A DNA stretch of 64,000 nt, from NCBI RefSeq assembly GCF_022869805.1, contig NZ_CP094974.1, positions 4,712,001 to 4,776,000 of the forward strand. The letters run 5' to 3'. The position numbers and the translations under genes were made by a program. Source of the stretch: Halosolutus halophilus. Its GTDB lineage: Archaea; Halobacteriota; Halobacteria; Halobacteriales; Natrialbaceae. The notes under the pieces were generated by a model, which was not told where the DNA came from, did not search any database, and was given only the letters and a program-made list of their open reading frames with translations. The stretch's first letter is position 1. Every line of letters starts with the position of its first letter. Shown here one piece after another: positions 36,896 to 44,823 of the stretch.

Positions 36896-36936
36896 GTATT
36901 TAAAACCTCGTTATATGGCGGTCAATTTCTAAGGGT
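36896..36936 (+). promoter_or_regulatory. paaA operon promoter with the element shared with liv
   Basis: TATTTAAAACC (TATA box) followed by TCGTTATATGGCGGTC and AATTT. Consensus of the two copies: TATnTAAAACCnCG, then nTAnATGGnGGTCnATTT. It has an imperfect ACCTC-N8-GCGGT inverted repeat. The paaA ATG at 36964 is 68 bases from the element start. It lies between the divergent regulator and paaA. Confidence 0.75.
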
Positions 36937-36963
36937 CTATCCATCGTTCATTCTAGTGAAACG

Positions 36964-37905
36964 ATGGACCTCGACACAGTGAAAGACCGGGCGGGGCCGC
37001 GGGAGTTTAGCCCCGCCGACGACCTCCCCGAGGAGTACCGGAAGGCGGCGACGCGGATGATCGAATTCCACGCGAACAGCGAGATCATGGGCGCGTACCT
37101 GGAGCGGCCGTTCATCCGCCAGGCCCCGAGCATCGATCGGAAGCTGGCCTTTTCGGCGAAGGTACAGGACGAAATCGGTCACGGACAGTTGCTCTATCGC
37201 GCCGCCGAATCGCTCGGCGTCAAGACCCGCGAGGAGATGCTGGACGACCTCGCCAACGGCGACGGGAAGTTCCTCAACTGCTTTCACTACCCGATGGAGA
37301 AGTGGCCCGAGACGGCGATGATCGCGTTCTTCGTCGACGGTGCGGCGATGCGTCGGCAGGCCACGCTCCGGCGGACGAGTTGGGAACCGTACGCCCACGC
37401 GATGGACAAGGTGTGTTTCGAGGAAGGGTTCCACGTCAAACACGGCGAGGACATCCTCGCGACGCTGATGAGCGGCTCGCGGAAAGAACAGGAACAGACC
37501 CAGGAGGCCTTCGAGACGTGGTGGCCCCGCATCATCCAGTTCTTCGGGCCGACCGACGATCAGAGCACGCACCACGACTTCGCGGCCTCCGTGGGGCTGA
37601 AACAGAAGTCCAACGACGAACTCCGGACCGCCTTCCTCAACCAGTACATCCCCAAGGCGGAGAAGTACGGCCTCGAGATCCCGGACGAGCCCCGCATCCG
37701 CAAGAACGACGAGGGCGATTACGAGGTCGTCGAGAGCGACCTCGACTGGGACGAGTTCTTCACGATCGCGAAGAACGAGTACGACCCCGGACTCGGCCAG
37801 ATCAACGGCCGCAAGGCCGCACAGGAGGCCGTCCAGTGGGTCCGCGACACGATCGAAACCGACAGTACAGCCGCCGGCGGCCACGCGCCGCAGGCGGCCG
37901 ACTGA
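36964..37905 (+). CDS. paaA: Phenylacetyl-CoA epoxidase catalytic subunit
   Basis: 313 residues, di-iron oxygenase of the ferritin-like fold that forms the 1,2-epoxide of phenylacetyl-CoA. The two ExxH iron-binding motifs are visible: DEIGHGQ (Glu70, His73) and EEGFHVKHGED (Glu154, His157). FAAK-like SAKVQDE and the WWPRIIQFFGP segment also match. It heads a tight operon with paaB, paaC, paaD and the zinc-ribbon gene. It normally needs PaaC as structural partner and an external reductase. Confidence 0.95.
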   Translation: MDLDTVKDRAGPREFSPADDLPEEYRKAATRMIEFHANSEIMGAYLERPFIRQAPSIDRKLAFSAKVQDEIGHGQLLYRAAESLGVKTREEMLDDLANGDGKFLNCFHYPMEKWPETAMIAFFVDGAAMRRQATLRRTSWEPYAHAMDKVCFEEGFHVKHGEDILATLMSGSRKEQEQTQEAFETWWPRIIQFFGPTDDQSTHHDFAASVGLKQKSNDELRTAFLNQYIPKAEKYGLEIPDEPRIRKNDEGDYEVVESDLDWDEFFTIAKNEYDPGLGQINGRKAAQEAVQWVRDTIETDSTAAGGHAPQAAD

Positions 37906-37907
37906 CC

Positions 37908-38225
37908 ATGATCTGGGAAGTGTTCCGCCAGGAGAAGACCGGGGGGTACCACACCCACTGTGGCAACGTCCACGCGCCCGATCGGGAGATGGCGAAGCAG
38001 TTCGCCGCCATCCAGCACGGCCGCCGCAAGCCCACCAACAGCCTCTGGGTCGTTCCGAGGGACGAGATCGGCGAGATCGACGCCGAGGACGTCGCCTTCG
38101 GCGGGACGATCGACAAGAGCTACCGCTGGGCGACGGCGTACAACACGACCGGGCAGGACGCCCGCGAGGTCGTCGAATCGGAGGACGAACAGGCGACGGC
38201 CGAAAAACAGCGGGGTGACGACTGA
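37908..38225 (+). CDS. paaB: Phenylacetyl-CoA epoxidase subunit B
   Basis: 105 residues. WEVFRQEKTGGYHTHCGNVHAPD and the GRRKPTNSLWVVPRDEI segment are typical of PaaB, a small subunit needed for activity that bridges PaaAC heterodimers. The start lies 2 bases after the paaA stop and the stop overlaps the paaC start as TGATG. The acidic, Gln-rich tail is longer than in bacteria. Confidence 0.93.
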   Translation: MIWEVFRQEKTGGYHTHCGNVHAPDREMAKQFAAIQHGRRKPTNSLWVVPRDEIGEIDAEDVAFGGTIDKSYRWATAYNTTGQDAREVVESEDEQATAEKQRGDD

Positions 38226-39094
38226 TGTCGACGACGCTTGACGATCCCACGGACCTCGACGAGCGCGAACGAACCGCGCTCGAAACCCTGCTAAAGCGAC
38301 TGGGCGACGACGAGTTCGTACTCGCCGAACGCTACACGGAGTGGCAGGTTCGCGCGCCGAGCCTCGAGTCCGACCTCGCGCTGGCGAACAACGCGCAGGA
38401 CGAACTCGGCCACGCCCGCCTGTGGTACGACGTGCTCGCGGACCTCGGCTTCGAGGAGCGCGATCTGGTGTACGAGCGCGACCCCGAGGACTTCCGGCAC
38501 AGCACGCTCGTCGAACTCCCGTTCGAGGAGGGCGACTGGGCCGACGCCGTCCTCCGATCGTACCTCTACGACGTCGCCGAGGACCTCCGGCTCGAGGCGC
38601 TGGAGGACTCGTCGCACCCGAAGATCGCCGATCGGGTTGGCAAGATCCGCAGCGAGGAGGAGTACCACCGCGAGCACGCCCAGAACTGGCTCGACCGCCT
38701 CGCCGACGGCGAGGAGGGCCACGAGCGCCTGCAGGACGCGCTCGATCGGCTGTTCCCGCACGCGTTGACGCTCTTCGAGCCAGTGGATCCTGATATCGAG
38801 GCGGACATCGTCGACCTCGGCCTTCGCGACGCGACCCTCGAGGAACTGGGTGAGGAGTGGCTGTCGATCGTCGTCCCGTACCTCGAGTCCCTGGATCTCG
38901 TCGTTCCCGCGAGCGGCCAGCGGGACGCCGACGACGAGTTCGAGTTCGCGGTCACCCGCGAGATGCTCCCCGAGGCGCGCGGCCGGGACGGCTCCCACAC
39001 CGACGCGTGGTTCGACCTCTACGACGAGTTCACCCACACGTACCGCGACCTCGGGCGAAGCGACACGACGAAAATCATGGACGAACCAGAATGA
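38225..39094 (+). CDS. paaC: Phenylacetyl-CoA epoxidase structural subunit
   Basis: 289 residues, ferritin-like fold without a complete iron site, partner of PaaA. The family stretches ERYTEWQVRAPSLESDLALA, NNAQDELGHARLWYDVL and KIRSEEEYHREHAQNWLDRL are present. It overlaps paaB by one base and paaD by four (ATGA), so synthesis is coupled. Confidence 0.94.
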   Translation: MSTTLDDPTDLDERERTALETLLKRLGDDEFVLAERYTEWQVRAPSLESDLALANNAQDELGHARLWYDVLADLGFEERDLVYERDPEDFRHSTLVELPFEEGDWADAVLRSYLYDVAEDLRLEALEDSSHPKIADRVGKIRSEEEYHREHAQNWLDRLADGEEGHERLQDALDRLFPHALTLFEPVDPDIEADIVDLGLRDATLEELGEEWLSIVVPYLESLDLVVPASGQRDADDEFEFAVTREMLPEARGRDGSHTDAWFDLYDEFTHTYRDLGRSDTTKIMDEPE

Positions 39095-39540
39095 GCGGCG
39101 AGATTCCGGACCCGGGCGCGAAATCGAGCTTCTCCCCCGCCCCGGACGCCGAGGCGACGCCCTGCGCGTACACCGACTACCGAAAGGGTGAGGCGGCCGA
39201 CGACCTCCCGGCGACGGGCGACGACGCGACCGGCGTCGAGGCCGACGTGTGGGACGTCCTCTACGAGATCGAGGACCCCGAGATGCCGATCAGCATCGTC
39301 GACCTCGGGCTGATCTACGGCGTCACGGTCGCGGACGGCGTCGCGACGGTCGACATGACGCTCACCTACTCGGGCTGTCCGGCCCGGGACATGCTCACGG
39401 AGCAGGTCGAGGAGGCGGTCGCCGCCGTCGACGGCATCGAGGAGGCGGCGTTGCGACTCGTCTGGAGTCCGGAGTGGACCGTCGAGATGGTGACCGAACG
39501 GGGCAAAGACGACCTGCGAGAGTTCGGCCTGAGCATATGA
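39091..39540 (+). CDS. paaD: PaaD, MIP18/DUF59 part only
   Basis: 149 residues. After a 45-residue acidic N-terminal extension comes the MIP18-family domain (VWDVLYEIEDPEMPISIVDL, GLIYGV, TYSGCPARDMLTEQV) thought to help assemble the iron cofactor or cluster. Bacterial PaaD continues into a C-terminal zinc ribbon; here the frame stops first and the ribbon is in the next overlapping gene. Stop and next start overlap as ATGA. Confidence 0.9.
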   Translation: MSGEIPDPGAKSSFSPAPDAEATPCAYTDYRKGEAADDLPATGDDATGVEADVWDVLYEIEDPEMPISIVDLGLIYGVTVADGVATVDMTLTYSGCPARDMLTEQVEEAVAAVDGIEEAALRLVWSPEWTVEMVTERGKDDLREFGLSI

Positions 39541-39707
39541 GACGAACGTCAGATCCGAGCGTCACGACGGGCGGCGACGATGCCGGCGCCGAGTGCCCGT
39601 ACTGCGGCTCGACCGACACCGTCCGCGAGCACCCGAAAGGGCCGTCGCTCTGCCGGTCGATGCACTACTGCAACGGCTGCGAGCAGCCGTTCGAGAAGTT
39701 CGAGTAG
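39537..39707 (+). CDS. PaaD zinc beta-ribbon as a separate small protein
   Basis: 56 residues. CPYCGSTDT and YCNGCEQPFEKFE give a four-cysteine ribbon, with SLCRSMHYC between, matching the C-terminal end of bacterial PaaD (GST-CKALYRC-CLEPFDYF-like). Its start overlaps the paaD stop by four bases. Either the bacterial gene is a fusion or this one is a split; the clean ATGA junction argues for a functional two-protein form rather than a frameshift. Confidence 0.87.
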   Translation: MRRTSDPSVTTGGDDAGAECPYCGSTDTVREHPKGPSLCRSMHYCNGCEQPFEKFE

Positions 39708-39797
39708 GACCGGTCGGGACGGGAGTCGCGTCCCCGCCTACCTGTCCCGATCGGTGACTGCCAGTCGAACGAAGAATTTTGGTCCTCGAAAGCGAGA

Positions 39798-41096
39798 ATG
39801 CAAACTGAACACATGGCAGGGATTAGCCAGCACACCTCCCGCGAGGAACTGCGGGAGTTGCAGTCGAAGCGACTCCGAGATACAGTCGAACACGCCCACG
39901 AGAACGTGCCGTTCTATCGCGAACGGCTGGACGAGGCCGGCGTCTCGCCGGCGGATATCGACGGCGTCGACGACATCGAGACGGTACCGTTCACCACGAA
40001 GGCCGACTTCCGCGACGAGTACCCCGACGGCCTCTTCGCCGTCGGCGACGACGACGTTCTCCGCATCCACGCCTCTTCCGGCACGACCGGCAAACCCAAG
40101 ATCGTCGCCTACACCGAGGACGACCTCGACCTGTGGAACGCGGTGATGGCCCGATCGATGGACGCCGCGGGCATCGGGCCGGCCGATACGGTCCAGAACG
40201 CCTACGGCTACGGCCTGTTCACGGGCGGCCTCGGCTTTCACGGCGGTGCCGAGGAACTCGGGGCGACGGTCGTCCCGACGAGCAGCGGCAACACCCAGCG
40301 GCAGGTCGAACTCGCTCGCGACCTGGAGAGCGACGCGATCGCGTGTACGCCCTCGTACGCGCTCTACTTCGCCGAGACGGCCGACGAGATGGGCGTCGAT
40401 CCGCGCGACCTGTCCATCTCCACGGTGCTGTACGGGGCCGAACCCTGCACGGAACCGATGCGCGAGGAGATCGAAGACCGACTCGACGCGACCGGGATCG
40501 AGAACTACGGCCTCTCGGAACTGATCGGCCCCGGCGTCGCCGCCGAGTGCCGCGAGGCCCAGGACGGCATGCACATCTGGGAGGATCACTTCTACCCCGA
40601 GGTGATCGATCCCCAGACGGGCGAGGCGCTCCCCGAGGGCGAGGAGGGCGAACTCGTGTTGACGTCGTTGACGAAGGAGGCGGTCCCCGTCCTGCGATAC
40701 CGGACCGGCGACCTCACCACGCTCACGTCCGACGAGTGCGAGTGCGGGCGCACCATGGTTCGCATGGACAGCGTCACCGGCCGCGCCGACGACCTCCTCA
40801 TCGTCCGCGGCGTCAACCTCTACCCCAGCCAGATCGAGGACGTCGTCCTCGAGTTCGACCCGATCGCGCCGCAGTATCGGATCGACCTCTATCGGGAGGG
40901 GACCCTCGATCGACTCGAACTGACGATCGAACTGGTCGACGGATTCGACGGCGAGACGGCCGCCCTCCGCGAGGCGGTGCTCGATCGGCTGGAGAACACC
41001 CTCTCGTTCAGGCCGGACGCCCTCGACCTGGTCGAGTACGGGACGATCGAACGGACGGAGGTCGGGAAGGTCAAGCGCGTGTACGATCATCGCTAA
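39798..41096 (+). CDS. paaK: Phenylacetate-CoA ligase, copy 2
   Basis: 432 residues, same reaction and motifs as copy 1: RIHASSGTTGKPKIVAYTED, YGAEPCTEPMREEIE, YGLSELIGPGVAAEC, the RYRTGDLTTLTSDECECG run and IERTEVGKVKRVYDHR. Follows the zinc-ribbon gene by 90 bases. AATTTT at 39775-39780 is about 20 bases ahead of the ATG at 39798; a second ATG at 39813 (MAGISQ) aligns better with copy 1, so the start is uncertain by five codons. Copies may differ in substrate (phenylacetate versus substituted forms) or in timing. Confidence 0.93.
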   Translation: MQTEHMAGISQHTSREELRELQSKRLRDTVEHAHENVPFYRERLDEAGVSPADIDGVDDIETVPFTTKADFRDEYPDGLFAVGDDDVLRIHASSGTTGKPKIVAYTEDDLDLWNAVMARSMDAAGIGPADTVQNAYGYGLFTGGLGFHGGAEELGATVVPTSSGNTQRQVELARDLESDAIACTPSYALYFAETADEMGVDPRDLSISTVLYGAEPCTEPMREEIEDRLDATGIENYGLSELIGPGVAAECREAQDGMHIWEDHFYPEVIDPQTGEALPEGEEGELVLTSLTKEAVPVLRYRTGDLTTLTSDECECGRTMVRMDSVTGRADDLLIVRGVNLYPSQIEDVVLEFDPIAPQYRIDLYREGTLDRLELTIELVDGFDGETAALREAVLDRLENTLSFRPDALDLVEYGTIERTEVGKVKRVYDHR

Positions 41097-41192
41097 CCCG
41101 CCGACGCGGATCGATCGTCGTCCTGGATCGTACCGCGACAGCCCCTCGGAGGATCTCCCACTTTTATTACCAGTCGCGTGCGATCGTCGTGT

Positions 41193-41624
41193 ATGGACGC
41201 CGAAGCCTTCTTCGAGGGGATGCCGTTCGCGTCCCTGCTGGGTATCGAGGTAACCGAGTGCGCCGACGGCCACGCCGAAGGGCACCTCGAGATGACCGAA
41301 GACCTCTCGTGGAACGAGGAGCAGTTGATGGCCCACGGGGGCGTCACCTTCACCCTCGCGGACACCGTCGGCGGCGCGGCGCTCGTCTCGATCGTCGACC
41401 AGCCCGTGCCGACGATCGACATGCGGATCGACTACCTGTCGGCGGGCACAGGCGACCTCTACGCGGAAGCCGACGTCGTCCGCTGCGGGAGCGACGTCGG
41501 GACCGTCGACGTGGAGGTGTACGCCGCGGACGAGGACGGCGAGACTCCGCTGGAGTCTCGGGAAGACGGCGAAGCCGTCGGTACCCTCATCGCGGACGCA
41601 CGCGGCGTGTACAAAACCGGCTAG
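41193..41624 (+). CDS. PaaI-type acyl-CoA thioesterase, copy 2
   Basis: 143 residues, hot-dog fold. The active site reads NEEQLMAHGGVTFTLADTVGG with HGG and a following Asp; PVPTIDMRIDYL and GDLYAEADVVRCG match the PaaI group. It follows paaK copy 2 on the same strand and would rescue CoA from dead-end esters. TTTTATTA 25 bases ahead of the ATG at 41193 supports a leaderless start. Near the C-terminus (about residues 116-129) an acidic loop is coded by two adjacent perfect palindromes, before the last strand (GTLIADARGVYKTG). Confidence 0.86.
   Translation: MDAEAFFEGMPFASLLGIEVTECADGHAEGHLEMTEDLSWNEEQLMAHGGVTFTLADTVGGAALVSIVDQPVPTIDMRIDYLSAGTGDLYAEADVVRCGSDVGTVDVEVYAADEDGETPLESREDGEAVGTLIADARGVYKTG
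41540..41579. repeat. Two adjacent in-frame palindromes inside the thioesterase gene
   Basis: CGAGACTCC-GCT-GGAGTCTCG at 41540-41560 (9-base perfect arms) and GACGGC-GAA-GCCGTC at 41565-41579 (6-base perfect arms), both with 3-base loops. Together they code residues 116-129, GETPLESREDGEAV, an extra loop before the final beta strand. Same architecture as the palindrome pair in nadB. Confidence 0.75.
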
Positions 41625-41668
41625 AGAGCGCCGTTCGACCGTCTCGATTCCTGGGAGAACGGAACGGG

Positions 41669-42289
41669 TTACGCGTCCGGCCGGGCTGCGAAGAAGACCC
41701 ACCGTTCGCCTTCGACGAGGACGTCGCGGACTTCCCACTCGGCCTCGATAGTGAAGCCGGCGTCACGCATTCTGGCTCGTGTGGCCGCTGCGCCCGCGAT
41801 GTCCCACTGCATCTCGGCACCGCTTCCGAGCCAGTCGGAATTGGTCCCGGTCCACTCCCCGTTCCCCTCGGAGACGAGCACCCGCCCGTCCGGGCGGACG
41901 ACGCGTGCGAACTCGTCGAGTACCGTCCGATGCTCGTCCACGGGGACGTGTATGAGGGAGTGAAACGCCGTAACGACGTCGAACGTGTCGTCATCCACCG
42001 GCAGTTCCGTCATGTCTCCCTGGACGAGCGACGCGTCGGGAGCGTTCGAGGCGGCACCGTCGAGTTGCGCCCGCGAAAAATCGACGCCAACGATCGTCGC
42101 CTCGTCACCGACCTGCTGGAGTGCCGGCGTTCCCTGCCCGCAGCCGACGTCGAGTATCCGAACCGACGAGGAACGCGGTTCGAGAAACGCTTCGAGTAGT
42201 CGCGCCTCTTGCTCGGTCGGTGATCGTTCGTCGGCCCACACGTCGGCCACACCGTCGTAGCCACGACGCACCACGTTCCTTTCTACCAT
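41669..42289 (-). CDS. Class I SAM-dependent methyltransferase
   Basis: 206 residues. Motif I ILDVGCGQGTPALQ, the acidic end of strand 2 in VGVDFSRAQL, QGDMTELPVDDDTFDVVTAFH and RVVRPDGRVLVSE give the SAM-binding Rossmann fold. The substrate is unknown; the small size suggests a small-molecule target. Last gene of the minus-strand set starting with the TPP enzyme, but an 88-base gap leaves room for its own promoter. ATG at 42289. Confidence 0.87.
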   Translation of the reverse strand: MVERNVVRRGYDGVADVWADERSPTEQEARLLEAFLEPRSSSVRILDVGCGQGTPALQQVGDEATIVGVDFSRAQLDGAASNAPDASLVQGDMTELPVDDDTFDVVTAFHSLIHVPVDEHRTVLDEFARVVRPDGRVLVSEGNGEWTGTNSDWLGSGAEMQWDIAGAAATRARMRDAGFTIEAEWEVRDVLVEGERWVFFAARPDA

Positions 42290-42377
42290 CCGTGCGGTCA
42301 CCGTACCAGCTACTCCGGCAAGATAGTTCCGGAGGCAACCCAGCGGGTCCTGCTGAGCCCCGCGTTGCCGGCTGTAC

Positions 42378-43385
42378 TCAACGGAGGCTCGGGGCGACTT
42401 CGTCGCCGAGACGGTGGACGCAGTCGACCATCTCCTCGGTGCCGACGCCGGGGTGATAGGTCCGGAAGATGAAGTGGACGTCGTCGCCGAGCGCCTCGCG
42501 GTACTCCTGTAGCTCTTCGACTACCTGTTCCGGCGTGCCGAAGATCGCCTGGTCTTTCAGTTCCCGCTTCCGTTCGGGGTCGAGTTCCTCGACCGACTCG
42601 CCAGAGAAGATCTCGGCGTATCGGCGCTGGATGTAGAAGTAGCCGCCTTTCATCGTCTCCCAGGCCCCCTCGCGGGAGTCGCCGACCCAGCCGTGCTGGA
42701 GGACGTAGATCGTGAACTCGTCGTCGAGACCCGCCTCCTCGCGAACCGATCGGATGTCCGCGACTCGCTTCCTGACGCCCTCGATCGAGAGCGACGACGG
42801 GGCACACCAGGCGTCCGCCGTTCGAGCAGCGCGCCGGACGGCCGGTTTCGCGCCCCCGCCGAGCATGATCGGGACCGATTCACCGGCGGGTTTCGGCGTG
42901 ATCGAGACGTCCGCCGGCACGTCGTGGAACGCCGACTCGTACGCGAGGTCGCCCGCGCTCCACGCACCCCGGAGGAACGGGACGAGATCCGCGAGCCGAT
43001 CGGCTCGCTCGTCCCGCGGGACGCCGAAGACGTCGAACTCGCGGGGGTTCGAACCGATCGCGAGCCCGAGCGTGAGCCGTCCGTCTGCGAAGAGGTCGAC
43101 GGTCGCCGCGTCCTCGGCGAGCCGAATCGGGTCGTACAGCGGCCCGAGGGAGACGCAGCTACCGATCTCGAGGGCGTCGGTCTCGGCGGCCATCGCGCCG
43201 AGCGCCGGCATCGTTCCCGAGAGGTAGCCGTCCTCGGCGAAGTGGTGTTCCGACACCCACGCGCTGTCGAGCCCCGCGGCCTCGATTTCGCGGGTCAGCG
43301 TCAGGATCTCGTCGTACAGTTCGCTCGGCTCTCGATCGTCGTCCGGCCGCTGCTGGGCCGTGAACAGGCCGGTCCCGAGTTTCAT
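42378..43385 (-). CDS. LLM-class (luciferase-like) flavin-dependent oxidoreductase
   Basis: 335 residues, bacterial-luciferase fold using FMNH2 or F420. Landmarks: GLDSAWVSEHHF, LGPLYDPIRLAEDAATVDLF, GRLTLGLAIGSNPREFDVFG, IMLGGGAKPAVRRAARTAD and FGTPEQVVEELQEY. F420 is common in haloarchaea, but the sequence alone does not decide the cofactor. It could be the oxygenase of the surrounding catabolic cluster. Same strand as the M24-fold, epimerase and TPP genes. Confidence 0.88.
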   Translation of the reverse strand: MKLGTGLFTAQQRPDDDREPSELYDEILTLTREIEAAGLDSAWVSEHHFAEDGYLSGTMPALGAMAAETDALEIGSCVSLGPLYDPIRLAEDAATVDLFADGRLTLGLAIGSNPREFDVFGVPRDERADRLADLVPFLRGAWSAGDLAYESAFHDVPADVSITPKPAGESVPIMLGGGAKPAVRRAARTADAWCAPSSLSIEGVRKRVADIRSVREEAGLDDEFTIYVLQHGWVGDSREGAWETMKGGYFYIQRRYAEIFSGESVEELDPERKRELKDQAIFGTPEQVVEELQEYREALGDDVHFIFRTYHPGVGTEEMVDCVHRLGDEVAPSLR

Positions 43386-43464
43386 ACGACTGTCATCGAT
43401 CGTGAGCGTCTTAATTGTTGGTGAGCGGGCGACCGATCGGTCGTGGCGGGTTCGGGACGGGCCG

Positions 43465-44739
43465 TCAGTGATCGATGACGGTGATCTCCTCGACCGGCCA
43501 CTGGCTCAGGATCTCGACGCCGTTCTCGCGGACGACGACCATCTCCTCGACGCGGACGCCCTGCCGACCGGCGGGCTCCTGGGTCTCGACGGCCATCGTC
43601 ATTCCCTCCTCGATCTCGATCGGGTGGTCCGGCGAGAGGCCGCGCCAGATCAGCGGCACCTCGTACAGCTGGAGTCCGAGGCCGTGAGCCCAGTGGTTTG
43701 TCGTCAGCTGCCAGTGTTCGTCGGCGTCGTAGTAGTCGGCGTGCTCGCCTTCCATGTCGGGGAAGCCCTGGGCGATCTCGTCGGTGGTCACGCCGGGTTC
43801 GATGCGCTCCAAGACGTCGTAGAGGTTGTCTCGAGCGGTTTCGTAGGCCTCTTTCTGTTCCCGGGTCGGCTCGCCCATGCTGAACGTGCGGTAGTAACAC
43901 GATCGGTAGCCGAGGTAGCCGATGTTGTAGAAGTCGGCGTAGACGAGATCGCCCGGGCGGATGACTCGATCGGTCGTGTTGGCCTGGTGCTTTGGCCACG
44001 TGTTCGGTCCCGACGTGAGGTAACCGCCGCCGACGAACGCGCCGTGGCGCCACAGTTCGCGGACGGCCTCGCCCCACACCTCGGTTTCGCGCATTCCGGG
44101 CTTCGCGGCGTCTTTGATCGTCTGGAAGCCGGCCTCGCAGATGGCGGCGACCATCCGCAAGCACTCGATCTCGTCGTCGGTTTTCACCTTCCGGGCGTCC
44201 TCCATGATCGCCGTGCAGGTCTCGACGTCGGTCTCGAGTCCCTGGGCCTCGAGCGCCGAGAGCAGGCCCCGGTTGCCGACGTCGACGCCGAGTTTCTCGT
44301 CGGCGACGCCGTACTCCGCCATCGCCTCGGCGACGCCCTCGGCCATCGTCGTTCGGAGGAACTGGCGGGCGGAGTCACGTCCGGACGCTCGCGGGACGTT
44401 CCCGAGTCCGGGACAGGCGTAGCGGACGTCGTGGAGCCAGGGGCAGTTGAACCGCTGGTTGCTCGCGTGATCGGCGGTGTCCCAGTGGACGACGTCGCCG
44501 TTCTCCGTCAGCAGGGTGTAGTGGTCCGCGCCGCTGCCGCCGGTCATCGCCAGCCCCGTCACGTAGCGGATGTTCGGGTCCGACAGCAGCAACACCGCCC
44601 CGAGGTCCGTCTCCCGTAGCCGTTCGAGCGCCCGCTCCTTGCGCTCCTCCCGGAGCCGTTGGGTGTCGATTCGTTCTTCCCAGTCGACGGCCTGCGTGCC
44701 GCGGGTCCCCTCCATGAAGCGCCGCTCGTAGCCGGTCAT
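43465..44739 (-). CDS. M24-fold (Xaa-Pro peptidase/creatinase-like) protein with altered metal site
   Basis: 424 residues: N-terminal creatinase-type domain (about 1-190, LGAVLLLSDPNIRYVTGL) and C-terminal pita-bread domain. Of the five metal ligands, the first Asp (LVYADF), the His (WAHGLGLQLYEVP) and two Glu (ETQEP, GVRVEEM) are present, but the second Asp position is Cys in GYRSCYYRTF. This points to a creatinase-like or otherwise altered enzyme rather than a standard peptidase. ATG at 44739 has a TATA-like TTTATGG about 30 bases upstream; a TTG five codons earlier is unlikely. Confidence 0.8.
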   Translation of the reverse strand: MTGYERRFMEGTRGTQAVDWEERIDTQRLREERKERALERLRETDLGAVLLLSDPNIRYVTGLAMTGGSGADHYTLLTENGDVVHWDTADHASNQRFNCPWLHDVRYACPGLGNVPRASGRDSARQFLRTTMAEGVAEAMAEYGVADEKLGVDVGNRGLLSALEAQGLETDVETCTAIMEDARKVKTDDEIECLRMVAAICEAGFQTIKDAAKPGMRETEVWGEAVRELWRHGAFVGGGYLTSGPNTWPKHQANTTDRVIRPGDLVYADFYNIGYLGYRSCYYRTFSMGEPTREQKEAYETARDNLYDVLERIEPGVTTDEIAQGFPDMEGEHADYYDADEHWQLTTNHWAHGLGLQLYEVPLIWRGLSPDHPIEIEEGMTMAVETQEPAGRQGVRVEEMVVVRENGVEILSQWPVEEITVIDH

Positions 44740-44823
44740 GTACGATCGTATCAACCGAGGCGAGCACCATAAATCGTGGCGCTTTCTCGCCCGGAGCGAA
44801 CCCGATCTGTCGTTCCAGTCGCG

